Assembly (NCBI RefSeq): GCF_008107625.1
Contig: NZ_SDKK01000001.1
Coordinates: forward strand, 91,651 to 155,650
Direction of reading: 5' to 3'
Source: Zoogloea oleivorans
GTDB taxonomy: Bacteria > Pseudomonadota > Gammaproteobacteria > Burkholderiales > Rhodocyclaceae
DNA: 64,000 nucleotides
The notes beneath the pieces were generated by a model. It made no database searches. It was not told where the DNA came from and saw nothing but the letters and a program-made list of their open reading frames with translations. A program made the position numbers and the translations under genes. This document shows, piece after piece, positions 8,149-18,555 of the stretch; position 1 is the stretch's first letter; each line of letters begins with the position of its first letter.

Positions 8149-8334
8149 TCACTTGCGACCAAAATCGCTTTGCAAAGCCGAGTCGGCCGCCAGCGCTACA
8201 CAGTCGATCATCCTGTACCGGCCGACCTTACGCGTAGGCAAATAGCCCCTGGCGACCATGTTGCGCACGGCATGCTCGGTAAGCCCCGAGTTAACGGCGA
8301 ACTGAGCAATAGTCAATAACGGCGTAATCAGCAC
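8149..8334 (-). CDS. Small helix-turn-helix DNA-binding protein (excisionase-like)
   Basis: The conserved part is about 61 residues (from GTG 8334, with GGGGGA just upstream). It contains the MerR/excisionase-like pattern TIAQFAVNSGLTEHAVRNMV followed by a wing (ARGYLPTRKVGRYRMID). The longer frame to 8484 overlaps the terminator of the next gene and is unlikely. Next to an integrase, an excisionase or regulatory role is plausible but not proven. Confidence 0.6.
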   Translation of the reverse strand: MLITPLLTIAQFAVNSGLTEHAVRNMVARGYLPTRKVGRYRMIDCVALAADSALQSDFGRK

Positions 8335-8468
8335 ACATCCCCCAGCTATTAGCACATCGATGCCCCAATAGTAGCGGCCCACCTTGCGCGAAATAACAGC
8401 TAGGTACGGCGATTTATGCGGCGACCAAAAACAAAAAAGTGCACTCGTATTTCTGCGAACTTTTTTCC

Positions 8469-8492
8469 AAAAAAAACCCGGCAATGCCGGGC
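8469..8492 (-). terminator. Rho-independent terminator of the Sel1-like gene
   Basis: On the minus strand CCCGGC-ATT-GCCGGG (8477 to 8491) is followed by eight T residues, a textbook intrinsic terminator 27 bases after the stop of the Sel1-like gene. Confidence 0.85.
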
Positions 8493-8517
8493 TAAAGGTT
8501 GAGCAAATTAGATAGGA

Positions 8518-8829
8518 TTAACGACGCTGCTCAACAAGCGGCACAATGTTGCCAGCAGGGTATCCATTGTCGCGAGCACGCTGCATCAAATCGAGAGCCT
8601 TAACCCTATCTTGCTTGACCCCCAAACCAGACCAGTACAGCTGGCCCAGGAAGTACGAAGCGCAGGCGTCTCCAGCATCGGACAACTTCTCCAACACGAC
8701 TGCCGACCGCTCATAGTCATTATCAATTTGTCCATAACTCAAGGCTCGACCCGCAGCCAAAGAGCAATCATTAGCTTTGGCCCCAAGAGACCAAAATACA
8801 AAGGCAACAGCAATCATCACTTTAAACAT
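8518..8829 (-). CDS. Secreted Sel1-repeat-like protein
   Basis: A 103-residue protein. Residues 1 to about 19 are a signal peptide (MFKVMIAVAFVFWSLGAKA). The body contains a Sel1/TPR-like helical pair (AGDACASYFLGQLYWSGLG then DRVKALDLMQRARDNGYPAG). The ATG at 8829 has GGAG ten bases upstream; a TTG at 8838 is less likely. Such proteins mediate protein contacts in the envelope. As it has its own terminator and lies in the prophage, it may be a lysogenic-conversion gene. Confidence 0.65.
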   Translation of the reverse strand: MFKVMIAVAFVFWSLGAKANDCSLAAGRALSYGQIDNDYERSAVVLEKLSDAGDACASYFLGQLYWSGLGVKQDRVKALDLMQRARDNGYPAGNIVPLVEQRR

Positions 8830-8934
8830 AGCTCTCAATCTCCAATCTATCCGCGCAAATCGCGCCTAAATAAGATAGCGTACACAAATTCTAATCAAAG
8901 CGATTTCTTTTAATCTTCCAGAGCGGAAAACGAA

Positions 8935-9939
8935 ATGCCAATATCGAAAACAGAAAATGGAAAATGGCTTGCAGATTTCCAGCCGGGAGGACGAGGCGGC
9001 AAACGCATTCGCAAAACTTTTGCAACAAAAGGAGAGGCCAAAGAATACGAAATTTGGCTTAAGTCAAAAAGCCAAGACCCTGAATGGTCACCCAAACGAG
9101 ACAAGAGGAGACTCAATGATTTACTGACAATTTGGTACTCAGCACACGGAAAACACCTCAAATCCGGAGACGATACATTCGCGCGCTTAAAGGCATTCGC
9201 GACCGATATCGGCAACCCGCCACTATGCGCGACCAGCGCAGATCATTTCACTTCCTGGCGAACCGACAAGATAGCCGGAGGCATGGCGGCGGCTACCACA
9301 AACCGCATTCTCGCCTACACCAAATCAGCGCTCAATGCACTAATTCGTACAAACGTAATATCAACCCAAAATCCGTTTTCGAAAATAAAACAAATCCAAA
9401 TCGACGAGCATGAGCTATCGTTCCTCTCAATAGCGCAAATAAAGTCACTTCTCCACACGCTGCAAAACGACGCACGCAACAAGCACGCATACCTCGTGGC
9501 CAAAGTGTGTTTAGCTACTGGCGCCCGATGGTCCGAAGGCGAGCGCATGCGGATCAGCCAACTCCAAGGCGCCCTGATTCAGTTCGCGCGAACCAAGTCC
9601 AGCAAGGCAAGAGCTGTACCCATCGACCCGGAGCTACAGGCCGAAATCGAAACTCACTTCAAAACGCACGGCGACGGCCAACAAATCTTCGGCACCGCAT
9701 ACAACGCTTTTCGAGAGGGTCTAAAACGAGCCAAAATCACTTTGCCCGACGGCCAGTGCACACACATCCTGCGACACACGTTCGCCAGTCACTTCATGCA
9801 GCGTGGGGGAAACATCCTTACGCTTCAGCGTATCCTCGGCCACCACAGCGTCACGATGACCATGCGGTACGCCCACCTTGCCCCAGACCACCTCTCCGAC
9901 GCTGTTCGGCTCAACCCCCTGGCCGACATCGATGGATAA
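8935..9939 (+). CDS. int: Tyrosine integrase of the filamentous prophage
   Basis: A 334-residue site-specific recombinase. The N-terminal arm-binding part (residues 1 to about 45) has the beta pattern GKWLADFQPGGRGGKRIRKTF. The catalytic residues are visible: R198 (ATGARWSEGE), H277 and R280 (HILRHTF), H303 (LGHHS) and nucleophile Y312 (MRYAHL). It reads toward tRNA-Leu, the likely attB. Most filamentous phages use host XerCD or a transposase, so an own tyrosine integrase is less common. Confidence 0.9.
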   Translation: MPISKTENGKWLADFQPGGRGGKRIRKTFATKGEAKEYEIWLKSKSQDPEWSPKRDKRRLNDLLTIWYSAHGKHLKSGDDTFARLKAFATDIGNPPLCATSADHFTSWRTDKIAGGMAAATTNRILAYTKSALNALIRTNVISTQNPFSKIKQIQIDEHELSFLSIAQIKSLLHTLQNDARNKHAYLVAKVCLATGARWSEGERMRISQLQGALIQFARTKSSKARAVPIDPELQAEIETHFKTHGDGQQIFGTAYNAFREGLKRAKITLPDGQCTHILRHTFASHFMQRGGNILTLQRILGHHSVTMTMRYAHLAPDHLSDAVRLNPLADIDG

Positions 9940-9940
9940 G

Positions 9941-9958
9941 AGTTTCACGCGTGAAACT
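9941..9958. repeat. Perfect 18-bp palindrome after the integrase
   Basis: AGTTTCACGCGTGAAACT is fully self-complementary and begins two bases after the integrase stop. It has no T-tract, so it is not an ordinary terminator. It could be a protein-binding site of the recombination complex or a regulator site; this is inference. Confidence 0.6.
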
Positions 9959-10025
9959 GCGCGCCGACGTTGCCACAGACGCACACACTGTCGTCACTTC
10001 GTCGTCACCCGCCGAACAGCAAAAC

Positions 10026-10064
10026 AAAAAGCCCTGCGTCAGAAGATCGCAGGGCTTTGTTTTT
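10026..10064. terminator. Bidirectional terminator between integrase and tRNA-Leu
   Basis: AAAGCCCTGCG (10028 to 10038) pairs with CGCAGGGCTTT (10048 to 10058), flanked by A and T runs on both sides. It can end both the integrase transcript and the leftward tRNA-Leu transcript. Confidence 0.85.
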
Positions 10065-10078
10065 ACAGCGCTTTTCGG

Positions 10079-10163
10079 TGGTGCCCGGAACGGGACTTGA
10101 ACCCGTAGGCCTTGCGGCGGCGGATTTTAAGTCCGCTGTGTTTACCGATTTCACCATCCGGGC
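10079..10163 (-). tRNA. tRNA-Leu(UAA)
   Basis: An 85-nt minus-strand tRNA with acceptor GCCCGGA, anticodon TAA within GGACTTAAAATCC, a long variable arm (class II, as in leucine tRNAs), the T-loop GGTTCAAGTCC and an encoded CCA. Its 3' end faces the prophage integrase, so it probably served as the attachment site. Confidence 0.95.
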
Positions 10164-10173
10164 TCGATGAGAC

Positions 10174-10437
10174 TTACTTGGGCTGCTGCTGGTCCGGCAG
10201 CGTGATGTTCACTTCGAGGATCTCGCAGTTGCCCTGCTTTTCGAGCTGGACCTTGATGTCGTCGGGGCCGACGTTCACATACTTGGAGATCACGGCGATC
10301 AACTCGCGCTGCAGGTCCGGCAGGAAGTCCGGTGCCCGGTTCCCGCCGCGTTCGTGGGCGATGATGAGCGACAGGCGCTCTTTGGCGACCGAGGCGGTCT
10401 TCGGCTTGTTGCCGAAAAAGTAGGAAAGCAGGGACAT
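10174..10437 (-). CDS. minE: Cell division topological specificity factor MinE
   Basis: An 87-residue protein of normal length, starting at ATG 10437 (MSLLSYFFG). The N-terminal amphipathic segment binds membrane and stimulates the MinD ATPase; the C-terminal part (about 30 to 85) dimerises. MinE makes MinCD oscillate so the division ring forms only at mid-cell. It directly follows minD with one base between the stop of minD and the start of minE, as in the standard operon. Confidence 0.97.
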   Translation of the reverse strand: MSLLSYFFGNKPKTASVAKERLSLIIAHERGGNRAPDFLPDLQRELIAVISKYVNVGPDDIKVQLEKQGNCEILEVNITLPDQQQPK

Positions 10438-10438
10438 C

Positions 10439-11254
10439 TCACTTGCCTCCAAAGAGCCGCTTCAGGATGCCGGGCTTCTCGTAGGTGACGAAGCGCAGCG
10501 GGCGGTCTTCGTCGAGGAAGCGTGCGATCACGTCTTGATAAGCGGCGGCGACGTCGCTGTCTTTCAGGTGGATCGCCGGGGTGCCCTGGTTGGAGGCCTG
10601 AAGGACGTCGTCGGATTCGGGAATCACGCCGATCAGGGGCACGCGGAGGAGTTCCTGCACGTCCTTGTAGGAGAGCATTTCGCCTTCTTCGACCCGCTTG
10701 GGGGAGTAGCGGGTGACCAGCAGGTGTTCCTTCACCGGCTCGCGGCCTTCCATGGCGCGGCGGCTCTTGCTCTGCAGGATGCCGAGGATGCGGTCGGAGT
10801 CGCGTACCGAGGAGACTTCCGGGTTGGAGACGACGATGGCTTCGTCGGCAAAGGTCAGGGCCATCACGGCACCCCGTTCGATGCCGGCGGGAGAGTCGCA
10901 GATGACGTAGTCGAAGGCCATGTGCTCCAGTTCCTTCAGGACCTTTTCGACACCTTCTTCAGTCAGCGCGTCCTTGTCGCGGGTCTGGGAGGCCGGCAGG
11001 ATGAACAGGTTCTCGCAGTGCTTGTCCTTGATCAGGGCCTGATGCAGGTTGGCTTCGCCATTGACCACGTTGATCAGGTCGTACACCACGCGGCGCTCGC
11101 AGCCCATGATGAGGTCGAGGTTGCGCAGGCCCACGTCGAAGTCGATGACCGCGGTCTTGAAGCCGCGCAGGGCCAGGCCGGTGGAGATGCTCGCACTGGT
11201 GGTGGTCTTGCCGACGCCGCCCTTGCCGGACGTTATTACGATGACGCGTGCCAC
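10439..11254 (-). CDS. minD: Septum site-determining ATPase MinD
   Basis: A 271-residue ParA-type ATPase with the deviant Walker A motif GKGGVGKT (residues 10 to 17) and a C-terminal amphipathic membrane-targeting helix ([10 protein letters not shown]). ATP-bound MinD dimerises on the inner membrane and recruits MinC; MinE releases it. It is the middle gene of minC-minD-minE. Confidence 0.97.
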   Translation of the reverse strand: MARVIVITSGKGGVGKTTTSASISTGLALRGFKTAVIDFDVGLRNLDLIMGCERRVVYDLINVVNGEANLHQALIKDKHCENLFILPASQTRDKDALTEEGVEKVLKELEHMAFDYVICDSPAGIERGAVMALTFADEAIVVSNPEVSSVRDSDRILGILQSKSRRAMEGREPVKEHLLVTRYSPKRVEEGEMLSYKDVQELLRVPLIGVIPESDDVLQASNQGTPAIHLKDSDVAAAYQDVIARFLDEDRPLRFVTYEKPGILKRLFGGK

Positions 11255-11281
11255 GATGTTCCCTTCGGTATTGATGCCGCT

Positions 11282-12070
11282 TCAATCGTTCTGCAGCGGA
11301 GTGATTTCGAGAGTGTGCAGGTTGTCCGAGCCGGTCAGCTTTACCTGGGCGCCACGCCCGGCAACCGCTTGCGGGATGCCGCGTTCGAAGGTGCGATACA
11401 CCCCCGCGATGGAGACCAGCTCTGGACCGAAATTGGTGCTGAAAATGCGGGCACTGGTGTCGCCTCGGGCGCCGGCGAGGGCGCGGCCGCGCAGGTGGCC
11501 GTAGCAATGGATGCTGCCGTCGGCGATAACTTCCGAGCCTGGGCTCATGCCTGCCAGCAGGACCAGGTCGCCGCCCTTGGCGTAGACCTGCTGGCCGGAG
11601 CGCAGCGGGCGGTCGACGATCAGGGTCGGGGCGACGATGTTGACCGCTTCGCTGGATGCTGGGGCAGGCGCTGCCGCGGGGGGCGTTTCGACGACAGGCG
11701 CGGGTGCCGGGGGCGGGGCAATGACCCGCTGCTCGGCGGACAGGCCTTCGGCGCCGAGTAGCGCCAGGCCGGCGCGGCGGGCACCGTCGTGCAGGGTCTC
11801 GGGCAGGTTGCGTACGCCGATCGGCTGTACCTGGTAGCGGCGCAGCAGACTGAGGATGGCTGTCCAGTCGACCCGCTCCGGTATGTTGGCCAGTTGCGCA
11901 AAGTCGAGCACCGTTGGTTCGCCGGCGAAGAAATCGGGCATGCCGCCAAGCATCATGTGGAGGGCGTCGGCGAGGCGCACGGCCTCCGTGTCACGGACGT
12001 GGGCGGTCATTACCGCCAGGCTGGCGCCTTTGAACTCGATCAGTTTGCCCTGCAGGGGAGCGTCGGCCAT
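11282..12070 (-). CDS. minC: Septum site-determining inhibitor MinC
   Basis: A 262-residue protein with the start at ATG 12070 (MADAPLQGK). Its N-terminal FtsZ-inhibiting domain (about 1 to 110) is joined by an Ala/Pro-rich linker to the C-terminal beta-helix (VDRPLRSGQQVYAKGGDLVL, SIHCYGHLRGRALAG), which binds MinD and dimerises. It is the first gene of the min operon. Confidence 0.95.
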   Translation of the reverse strand: MADAPLQGKLIEFKGASLAVMTAHVRDTEAVRLADALHMMLGGMPDFFAGEPTVLDFAQLANIPERVDWTAILSLLRRYQVQPIGVRNLPETLHDGARRAGLALLGAEGLSAEQRVIAPPPAPAPVVETPPAAAPAPASSEAVNIVAPTLIVDRPLRSGQQVYAKGGDLVLLAGMSPGSEVIADGSIHCYGHLRGRALAGARGDTSARIFSTNFGPELVSIAGVYRTFERGIPQAVAGRGAQVKLTGSDNLHTLEITPLQND

Positions 12071-12161
12071 ATGGAATGCGGTGCGTAAGTGCGGACTAGA
12101 ACCGGCCAAGTCTACTTTTCAGCAGGGTTTCGGGCAAGTGTGCCGGCAAAATGCCTGAAAA

Positions 12162-13022
12162 TCAGTGCAGGGTAGGTGGGGAGGCGAAGAGGGCGGCGAC
12201 GTCCTCCGCGTCAAAACGGTATTCGTGATTCGACAGGTCGTCATGGATGAGGATTTCTCCGTGCTCGGCAATCATCGAATCGAGTTCTGCGCGGCCGAGG
12301 GAGCGCAGCATGTCGCGCACCTTGTCCCAGTCCTGGGTCCAGTCGTGGGTGACTTCCCGGGCATCGAGAAGGCGCACGGTTTCCTGGTGGAACAGGCGGG
12401 TCAGGATGTCTTCGGCGGACAGGTCGAGCAGCTCTTCATCACGCACGGTGGAGGCGAGGTGGGTGATCCGGTCCCAGCCGTCGGCATCCTTCTTGTCGGC
12501 ATCGGGCAGCTTTTGCAGGAACAGGCAGGCGGCGGCCTTGCCCGAGCTGGCGGTGTGCAGGATGGCCGGTTGCTGTTCGGACTGGGTCAGGTAGTGCTCG
12601 AAGACTTCGGCGACGCTGTTGCCCTGGACGGGTACGTAGCTCTGGTAGGGGTGACGCAGGCCGGGCATGTCGAGGGTCATCAGAAGCTGGCCGTCACCGA
12701 CCAGGTCGATGATGCCGGTTTTGCCGACAGCCTCGTCACCGGCCTTGGCGTAGCCGCGCAGGTTGAGGGCCTCGGTGACATCCACCACCAGCAGGCTGAC
12801 CGGGCCGTGACCCTGCAACTGGATGGTCAGGCGGCCGGACTGCTTGAGGTTGCCGCCGATCACGCTGGCTACGGCGCTCATGGCACCGAGCAGGTCGCGC
12901 ACTTCAGGCGCGTAGTGGCGATTCTCGAGGAGGGCCTGCCAGACGTCATCAAGTTTGACGATGGCGCCGCGGATGTCGAGGTCTTCCAGCAGGAAGCGCT
13001 GGATGGTGCTGGTCGTGCTCAT
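12162..13022 (-). CDS. hslO: Hsp33-family chaperone lacking the redox-switch cysteines
   Basis: A 286-residue protein with the full Hsp33 fold: N-terminal core, linker and C-terminal domain. In E. coli four cysteines (CxC and CxxC) bind zinc and switch the chaperone on when oxidised. Here the matching positions read WTQ (228 to 230) and DDLS (261 to 264), so all four are gone, and the only cysteine in the protein is C166 in the core. The surrounding domain (DSMIAEHGEI, NHEYRFDAEDVAALF) is intact. Either the protein is controlled by something other than thiols or it is permanently active. It overlaps the upstream ArsC-like gene by 4 bp. Confidence 0.9.
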   Translation of the reverse strand: MSTTSTIQRFLLEDLDIRGAIVKLDDVWQALLENRHYAPEVRDLLGAMSAVASVIGGNLKQSGRLTIQLQGHGPVSLLVVDVTEALNLRGYAKAGDEAVGKTGIIDLVGDGQLLMTLDMPGLRHPYQSYVPVQGNSVAEVFEHYLTQSEQQPAILHTASSGKAAACLFLQKLPDADKKDADGWDRITHLASTVRDEELLDLSAEDILTRLFHQETVRLLDAREVTHDWTQDWDKVRDMLRSLGRAELDSMIAEHGEILIHDDLSNHEYRFDAEDVAALFASPPTLH

Positions 13023-13384
13023 TCTGACTTTCCGGCGGAAAACGGGACGCTGGCGTAGAGGGTGGGATCGAAGCCGACCAGCAACTGGCCGCTGTCGGTT
13101 TCAACCACCGGGCGGCGGATCAGGCTGGGAAACTCCACCATCAGATAGACGGCGGCGCTCTGGGTGCTGAATTCCTGGCGCTCGGGGGGCAGCTTGCGCC
13201 AGGTGGTGCCGCGGGTGTTGAGCAGGGTCTTCCAGCCCACGACCTTGCTCCATTCGTGGAGTTTGCCGGAGTCGATGCCGAGCTTTTTGTAGTCGTGAAA
13301 AGTGTAGGCGATGCCTTGCTCGTCGAGCCAGGCGAAGGCCTTTTTCATGCTGTCGCAATTTTTGATGCCGTAGATCGTGGTCAT
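13019..13384 (-). CDS. ArsC/Spx-like protein (YffB type)
   Basis: A 121-residue thioredoxin-fold protein with the N-terminal YGIKNCDSMKKA motif, whose single active cysteine (C10) is in the position used by ArsC-family reductases, and the RGTTWRKL and FPSLIRRPV blocks. The YffB subgroup has no firmly known substrate and may reduce glutathione mixed disulfides. It is coupled by ATGA to hslO, which fits a redox-related operon, although this Hsp33 has lost its own redox sensor. Confidence 0.85.
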   Translation of the reverse strand: MTTIYGIKNCDSMKKAFAWLDEQGIAYTFHDYKKLGIDSGKLHEWSKVVGWKTLLNTRGTTWRKLPPERQEFSTQSAAVYLMVEFPSLIRRPVVETDSGQLLVGFDPTLYASVPFSAGKSE

Positions 13385-13399
13385 GGGGCCAAAAGCAGT

Positions 13400-13420
13400 G
13401 CGACGCCGGGGAGGCGTCGC
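13400..13420 (-). terminator. Hairpin after tex (weak terminator)
   Basis: GCGACGCC (13400 to 13407) pairs with GGCGTCGC (13413 to 13420) across a 5-base loop, between the tex stop and the next gene. The T-run after the stem on the minus strand is short, so termination may be partial. Confidence 0.5.
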
Positions 13421-13473
13421 TGAAAAATCAATGAGATGGAGCGGATTCTAGCCGCCTGCGGGCTCGCCTGTGC

Positions 13474-15801
<2,328 letters not shown>

Positions 15802-15979
15802 GGGCGGGCTGGCGCGCAAAAGGGCGCATGGTGCAGAAACGCAGCCCTCCCTGCAAGCCCGTTGCCCGGCCGCTTTCCGGTAAAATCAGTCAATTGTCCA
15901 TGTCGTGCGTTGTTTCTTTGCGCGCGCGTCCAGCCGAATCACCCTTGGTGGTGAGTTCGGCCCAGCAGGAGATACATCC

Positions 15980-17086
15980 ATGAATCCCGTTTTCACCGCG
16001 CTGGCCGCGGTGGCGTTTGGCTTGATGATGCTCGGAGGCGATGCCTCTGCCGCTCACAAGCCGGCCCACCATGAGCCGGCCCGCAAGGCCGCACCGCATG
16101 TCCGGCCCGTTGCCAAGTCCGCCGCCCCCAAGCCTGCGGCCGCTCCTAAAGCCACGTTCTCCCGGGGCAAGGCCGCCAAGGTTGTTGGCGCAAAGGTTGT
16201 TCCCGCCAAAGAGACACGCGTGGCGCCTAAAACGCTGCGCTCCGGCAAGCCAGAGGCTTCTGTGAGGGCCGGCAAGATTGCGCCGGTTGTCCGCGAAACG
16301 GCCACCAGAGGGCGGGCTGACAAACAATACCGGGTGAGCCGTAATGAGGTTCAGCCTGAACGCCCGGGCAAGGCTGGCAGACGCAATGCCGAGCCGGTCC
16401 AGCCGGCGGCCCGGCGTACTCAGAAACCGATTGGCCGCGAAGCCTTCGTGCCGATCGGTCGCGAAGCCTTTGTGCCGACCTCGCCGCCGGTGCGGCAGGC
16501 CGCTGCTCGCCAGGCTCTGGTGATTCCGCCGCCCATGCAGCCCCGGCCGCTTGTTTCGGCTCCGCCTGCTGCTGTTCCGACTCCGACCCCGCTGCGCCCG
16601 ACGACCGAATTGCCGAAGGTGGCGCCTCGTGTGCTGGTGCCGTTTGCTGCTTCGGCCGCCGGCTTGTCGGCCGCCGAAGCAGCCGCTGCCGCTGCCGCGG
16701 CGGTGCAGACGCCTGAAGCGGCCCAAGTGACGCCGCCGGCGCAGGTCGCTCCGCCGGCTTCTGTGCCCGCTGTGGCAAGCCCGGCCCAGCCCCCGCTCGC
16801 CATCCAGGCTCCGCCGTCGGCCCGTCCGGGGCGCGGTCTGGCGCGAGCCTATGCGATGGATGGGGCGACCTTCTACCAGAGTGGACGCAAGATCCGCGTA
16901 CAGGGCCTGGACGTGAAGGAGCCGGGAATGACCTCGGAACATGCGACCCAGCGCCTGCAACGGGCGCTGGATTCAGGGAATCTGACGGTGGAGCCGGTGG
17001 AAGCCGATAGTGCCGGTCACACCCTGGCGGTGGTGCGGGTGAATGGTCGCAACGTGGCCGACTCCGTGCGGGCGGCGGCCAACTAA
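15980..17086 (+). CDS. Secreted Ala/Pro-rich protein with C-terminal nuclease-like (SNase) domain
   Basis: A 368-residue protein with a signal peptide (residues 1 to about 26), then a long low-complexity Ala/Pro/Lys-rich region (about 27 to 290) and a short C-terminal domain (DGATFYQSGRKIRVQGLDV) resembling the staphylococcal-nuclease fold found in small exported proteins. The full set of nuclease catalytic residues is not evident, so activity is doubtful. The ATG at 15980 has AGGAGA upstream. A duplicated IGREAFVP sequence lies in the linker at about residues 153 to 168. Confidence 0.7.
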   Translation: MNPVFTALAAVAFGLMMLGGDASAAHKPAHHEPARKAAPHVRPVAKSAAPKPAAAPKATFSRGKAAKVVGAKVVPAKETRVAPKTLRSGKPEASVRAGKIAPVVRETATRGRADKQYRVSRNEVQPERPGKAGRRNAEPVQPAARRTQKPIGREAFVPIGREAFVPTSPPVRQAAARQALVIPPPMQPRPLVSAPPAAVPTPTPLRPTTELPKVAPRVLVPFAASAAGLSAAEAAAAAAAAVQTPEAAQVTPPAQVAPPASVPAVASPAQPPLAIQAPPSARPGRGLARAYAMDGATFYQSGRKIRVQGLDVKEPGMTSEHATQRLQRALDSGNLTVEPVEADSAGHTLAVVRVNGRNVADSVRAAAN

Positions 17087-17096
17087 GCCTGCCGAC

Positions 17097-17945
17097 TTAC
17101 ATCGCGACGAGAGACTGCCGGCCCCACCAGGATTCGCCGGCAGCCAGTTCTACCGGCTGACGCACGACGGCGGCTTCCACGCACAGCATGTGGCGGAAGC
17201 CGTCGGCGGGCATGTCGGCTAAGTTCGCGCACTTGTGTTCCCATGGGTTCCAGATCACTACGTCGGGGCAGTTCTCTGCGTGGATGCCCAGCGTTCGGTG
17301 ATCTTCATGCACGAGCAGGGCGGGGGGCATGCCGTGATAAATGCGGTCCACCTTTTCTTCAATGATCACTGACGTGTTCATTTCCAGCTTGGGCGTGTTG
17401 CCATCGACGCAGTCCCGGTATTCCAGGCCGCGCAGGCCTTCGATGCGCACAGCTTCCACTTCCTTCACCTTCAGGTAGGTGTGCAGGGCGGCGGTGAAGC
17501 TGAAGGGCGTGTCGCCCGTGTTTTCCACTTCGAATTCGATGTCCAGGCGCCCGGCGCCGATGGCGATGCTCATCTCGGCGGCGAAGGCGTGCGGCCACAG
17601 GGCGCGGGTTTCCTCGTTATCGACAAGGCGCAGGGTGACAAGGGTGAAATCCTTGCCCGGGCGGGTATTGGTAACTTCCCAGCGTTGTTTGCGGGCAAAG
17701 CCGTGCTTGGGCAGGGTGCCGAGTTCGCCGAACTGCGGGAAGCACACCGGCACGCCGCCGCGAATGGCCGTTTCGCCATCGAACACGGCCTTGGGGCTGA
17801 GGTAGAGGCGATCTTCGCCACCGGCCGGGGTCCACGACAGCACCTGGGCACCGAACAGGCTGATGAGGGCGACGGCGCCATCGGGTGTTTGCAGTTTGAT
17901 GACGGGCTGGCCGTGAAGCTCGGCCATTTCGATCTGGTCGGTCAT
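17097..17945 (-). CDS. D-hexose-6-phosphate mutarotase (YeaD type)
   Basis: A 282-residue aldose-1-epimerase-fold protein starting at ATG 17945. GGVPVCFPQFG near residue 65, the catalytic-type histidine in TAALHTYL and the glutamate in MLCVEAAVV fit the YeaD/glucose-6-phosphate-1-epimerase group, which interconverts alpha and beta hexose-6-phosphates. It is cytosolic and stands alone, separated from tag by 19 bases. Confidence 0.9.
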   Translation of the reverse strand: MTDQIEMAELHGQPVIKLQTPDGAVALISLFGAQVLSWTPAGGEDRLYLSPKAVFDGETAIRGGVPVCFPQFGELGTLPKHGFARKQRWEVTNTRPGKDFTLVTLRLVDNEETRALWPHAFAAEMSIAIGAGRLDIEFEVENTGDTPFSFTAALHTYLKVKEVEAVRIEGLRGLEYRDCVDGNTPKLEMNTSVIIEEKVDRIYHGMPPALLVHEDHRTLGIHAENCPDVVIWNPWEHKCANLADMPADGFRHMLCVEAAVVRQPVELAAGESWWGRQSLVAM

Positions 17946-17964
17946 ATTTCCGGAAAAGGCAGGA

Positions 17965-18555
17965 TTACAGAGGGCGCGATGATAGCGCGGCAACCTCGCC
18001 ATGGCGGAAACAGTCGGTGGTGTGATCGTTCACCAGGCCGGCGGCCTGCATGAAGGCGTAGCAGATCGTGCTGCCGACGAAACGGAAGCCGCGCTTCTTG
18101 AGGTCTTTGCTCAAGGCGTCGGACAGCGGGGTGCTGGCCTGGGCGTCCTTGAGGCTGGCGAGGGCGTTCTGGATGGGTCGGCCATCGACGAAGCGCCACA
18201 GGTAAGCATCGAAGCTGCCGAACTCGGCCTGCACGGCCAGAAAGGCGCGGGCGTTGCCGATGGTCGAGGAGATCTTCAGGCGGTTGCGGACGATGCCCGG
18301 GTTGAGCATGAGGGCGGCCTGGTCGGCTTCCGTAAAGCACGCCACCACGGCCGGGTCGAAGTTGGCAAAAGCGGCGCGGTAGTTGTCGCGCTTACGCAAG
18401 ACGGTGATCCACGACAGCCCGGCCTGGGCGCCTTCGAGGGTGAGCAGTTCGAAGAGCGCCCGGTCGTCATGGAGCGGCACGCCCCATTCGGTGTCGTGGT
18501 AGGCCTGGTACAGGGCGTCTGCCCCACACCAGGCGCAGCGGACGAGTTCCGGCAT
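17965..18555 (-). CDS. tag: DNA-3-methyladenine glycosylase I
   Basis: A 196-residue enzyme of the Tag family, which removes 3-methyladenine from alkylated DNA. It shows the N-terminal RCAWCG, the YHDTEWGVPLHDDRALFELL block, the catalytic-type LSWITVLRKRDNYR helix and the C-terminal HTTDCF zinc-site pattern. It abuts the start of the upstream acetyltransferase gene (shared base at 18555). Confidence 0.95.
   Translation of the reverse strand: MPELVRCAWCGADALYQAYHDTEWGVPLHDDRALFELLTLEGAQAGLSWITVLRKRDNYRAAFANFDPAVVACFTEADQAALMLNPGIVRNRLKISSTIGNARAFLAVQAEFGSFDAYLWRFVDGRPIQNALASLKDAQASTPLSDALSKDLKKRGFRFVGSTICYAFMQAAGLVNDHTTDCFRHGEVAALSSRPL

Larger units (their letters stand above)
1..10078. mobile_element. 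Filamentous (inovirus-type) prophage, one end, integrated beside tRNA-Leu
   Basis: The stretch holds the inovirus module in its usual order on the minus strand: replication initiator, ssDNA-binding protein, small membrane proteins, major coat protein, adsorption proteins. A divergent regulator and a plus-strand tyrosine integrase close the right end, next to the 3' end of tRNA-Leu(UAA). The DNA is visibly more AT-rich than the flanking chromosome. The assembly ATPase (Zot/gpI) and the far attachment site are not seen and would lie left of position 1. The right boundary is inferred to lie between the integrase and the tRNA; no att repeat can be shown because its partner is outside the window. 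Confidence 0.85.

Noticed and set aside
10535..11761. A 408-codon plus-strand open frame opposite minD and minC
   Set aside because: It is a GC-rich antisense shadow; minD and minC on the minus strand are unmistakable.
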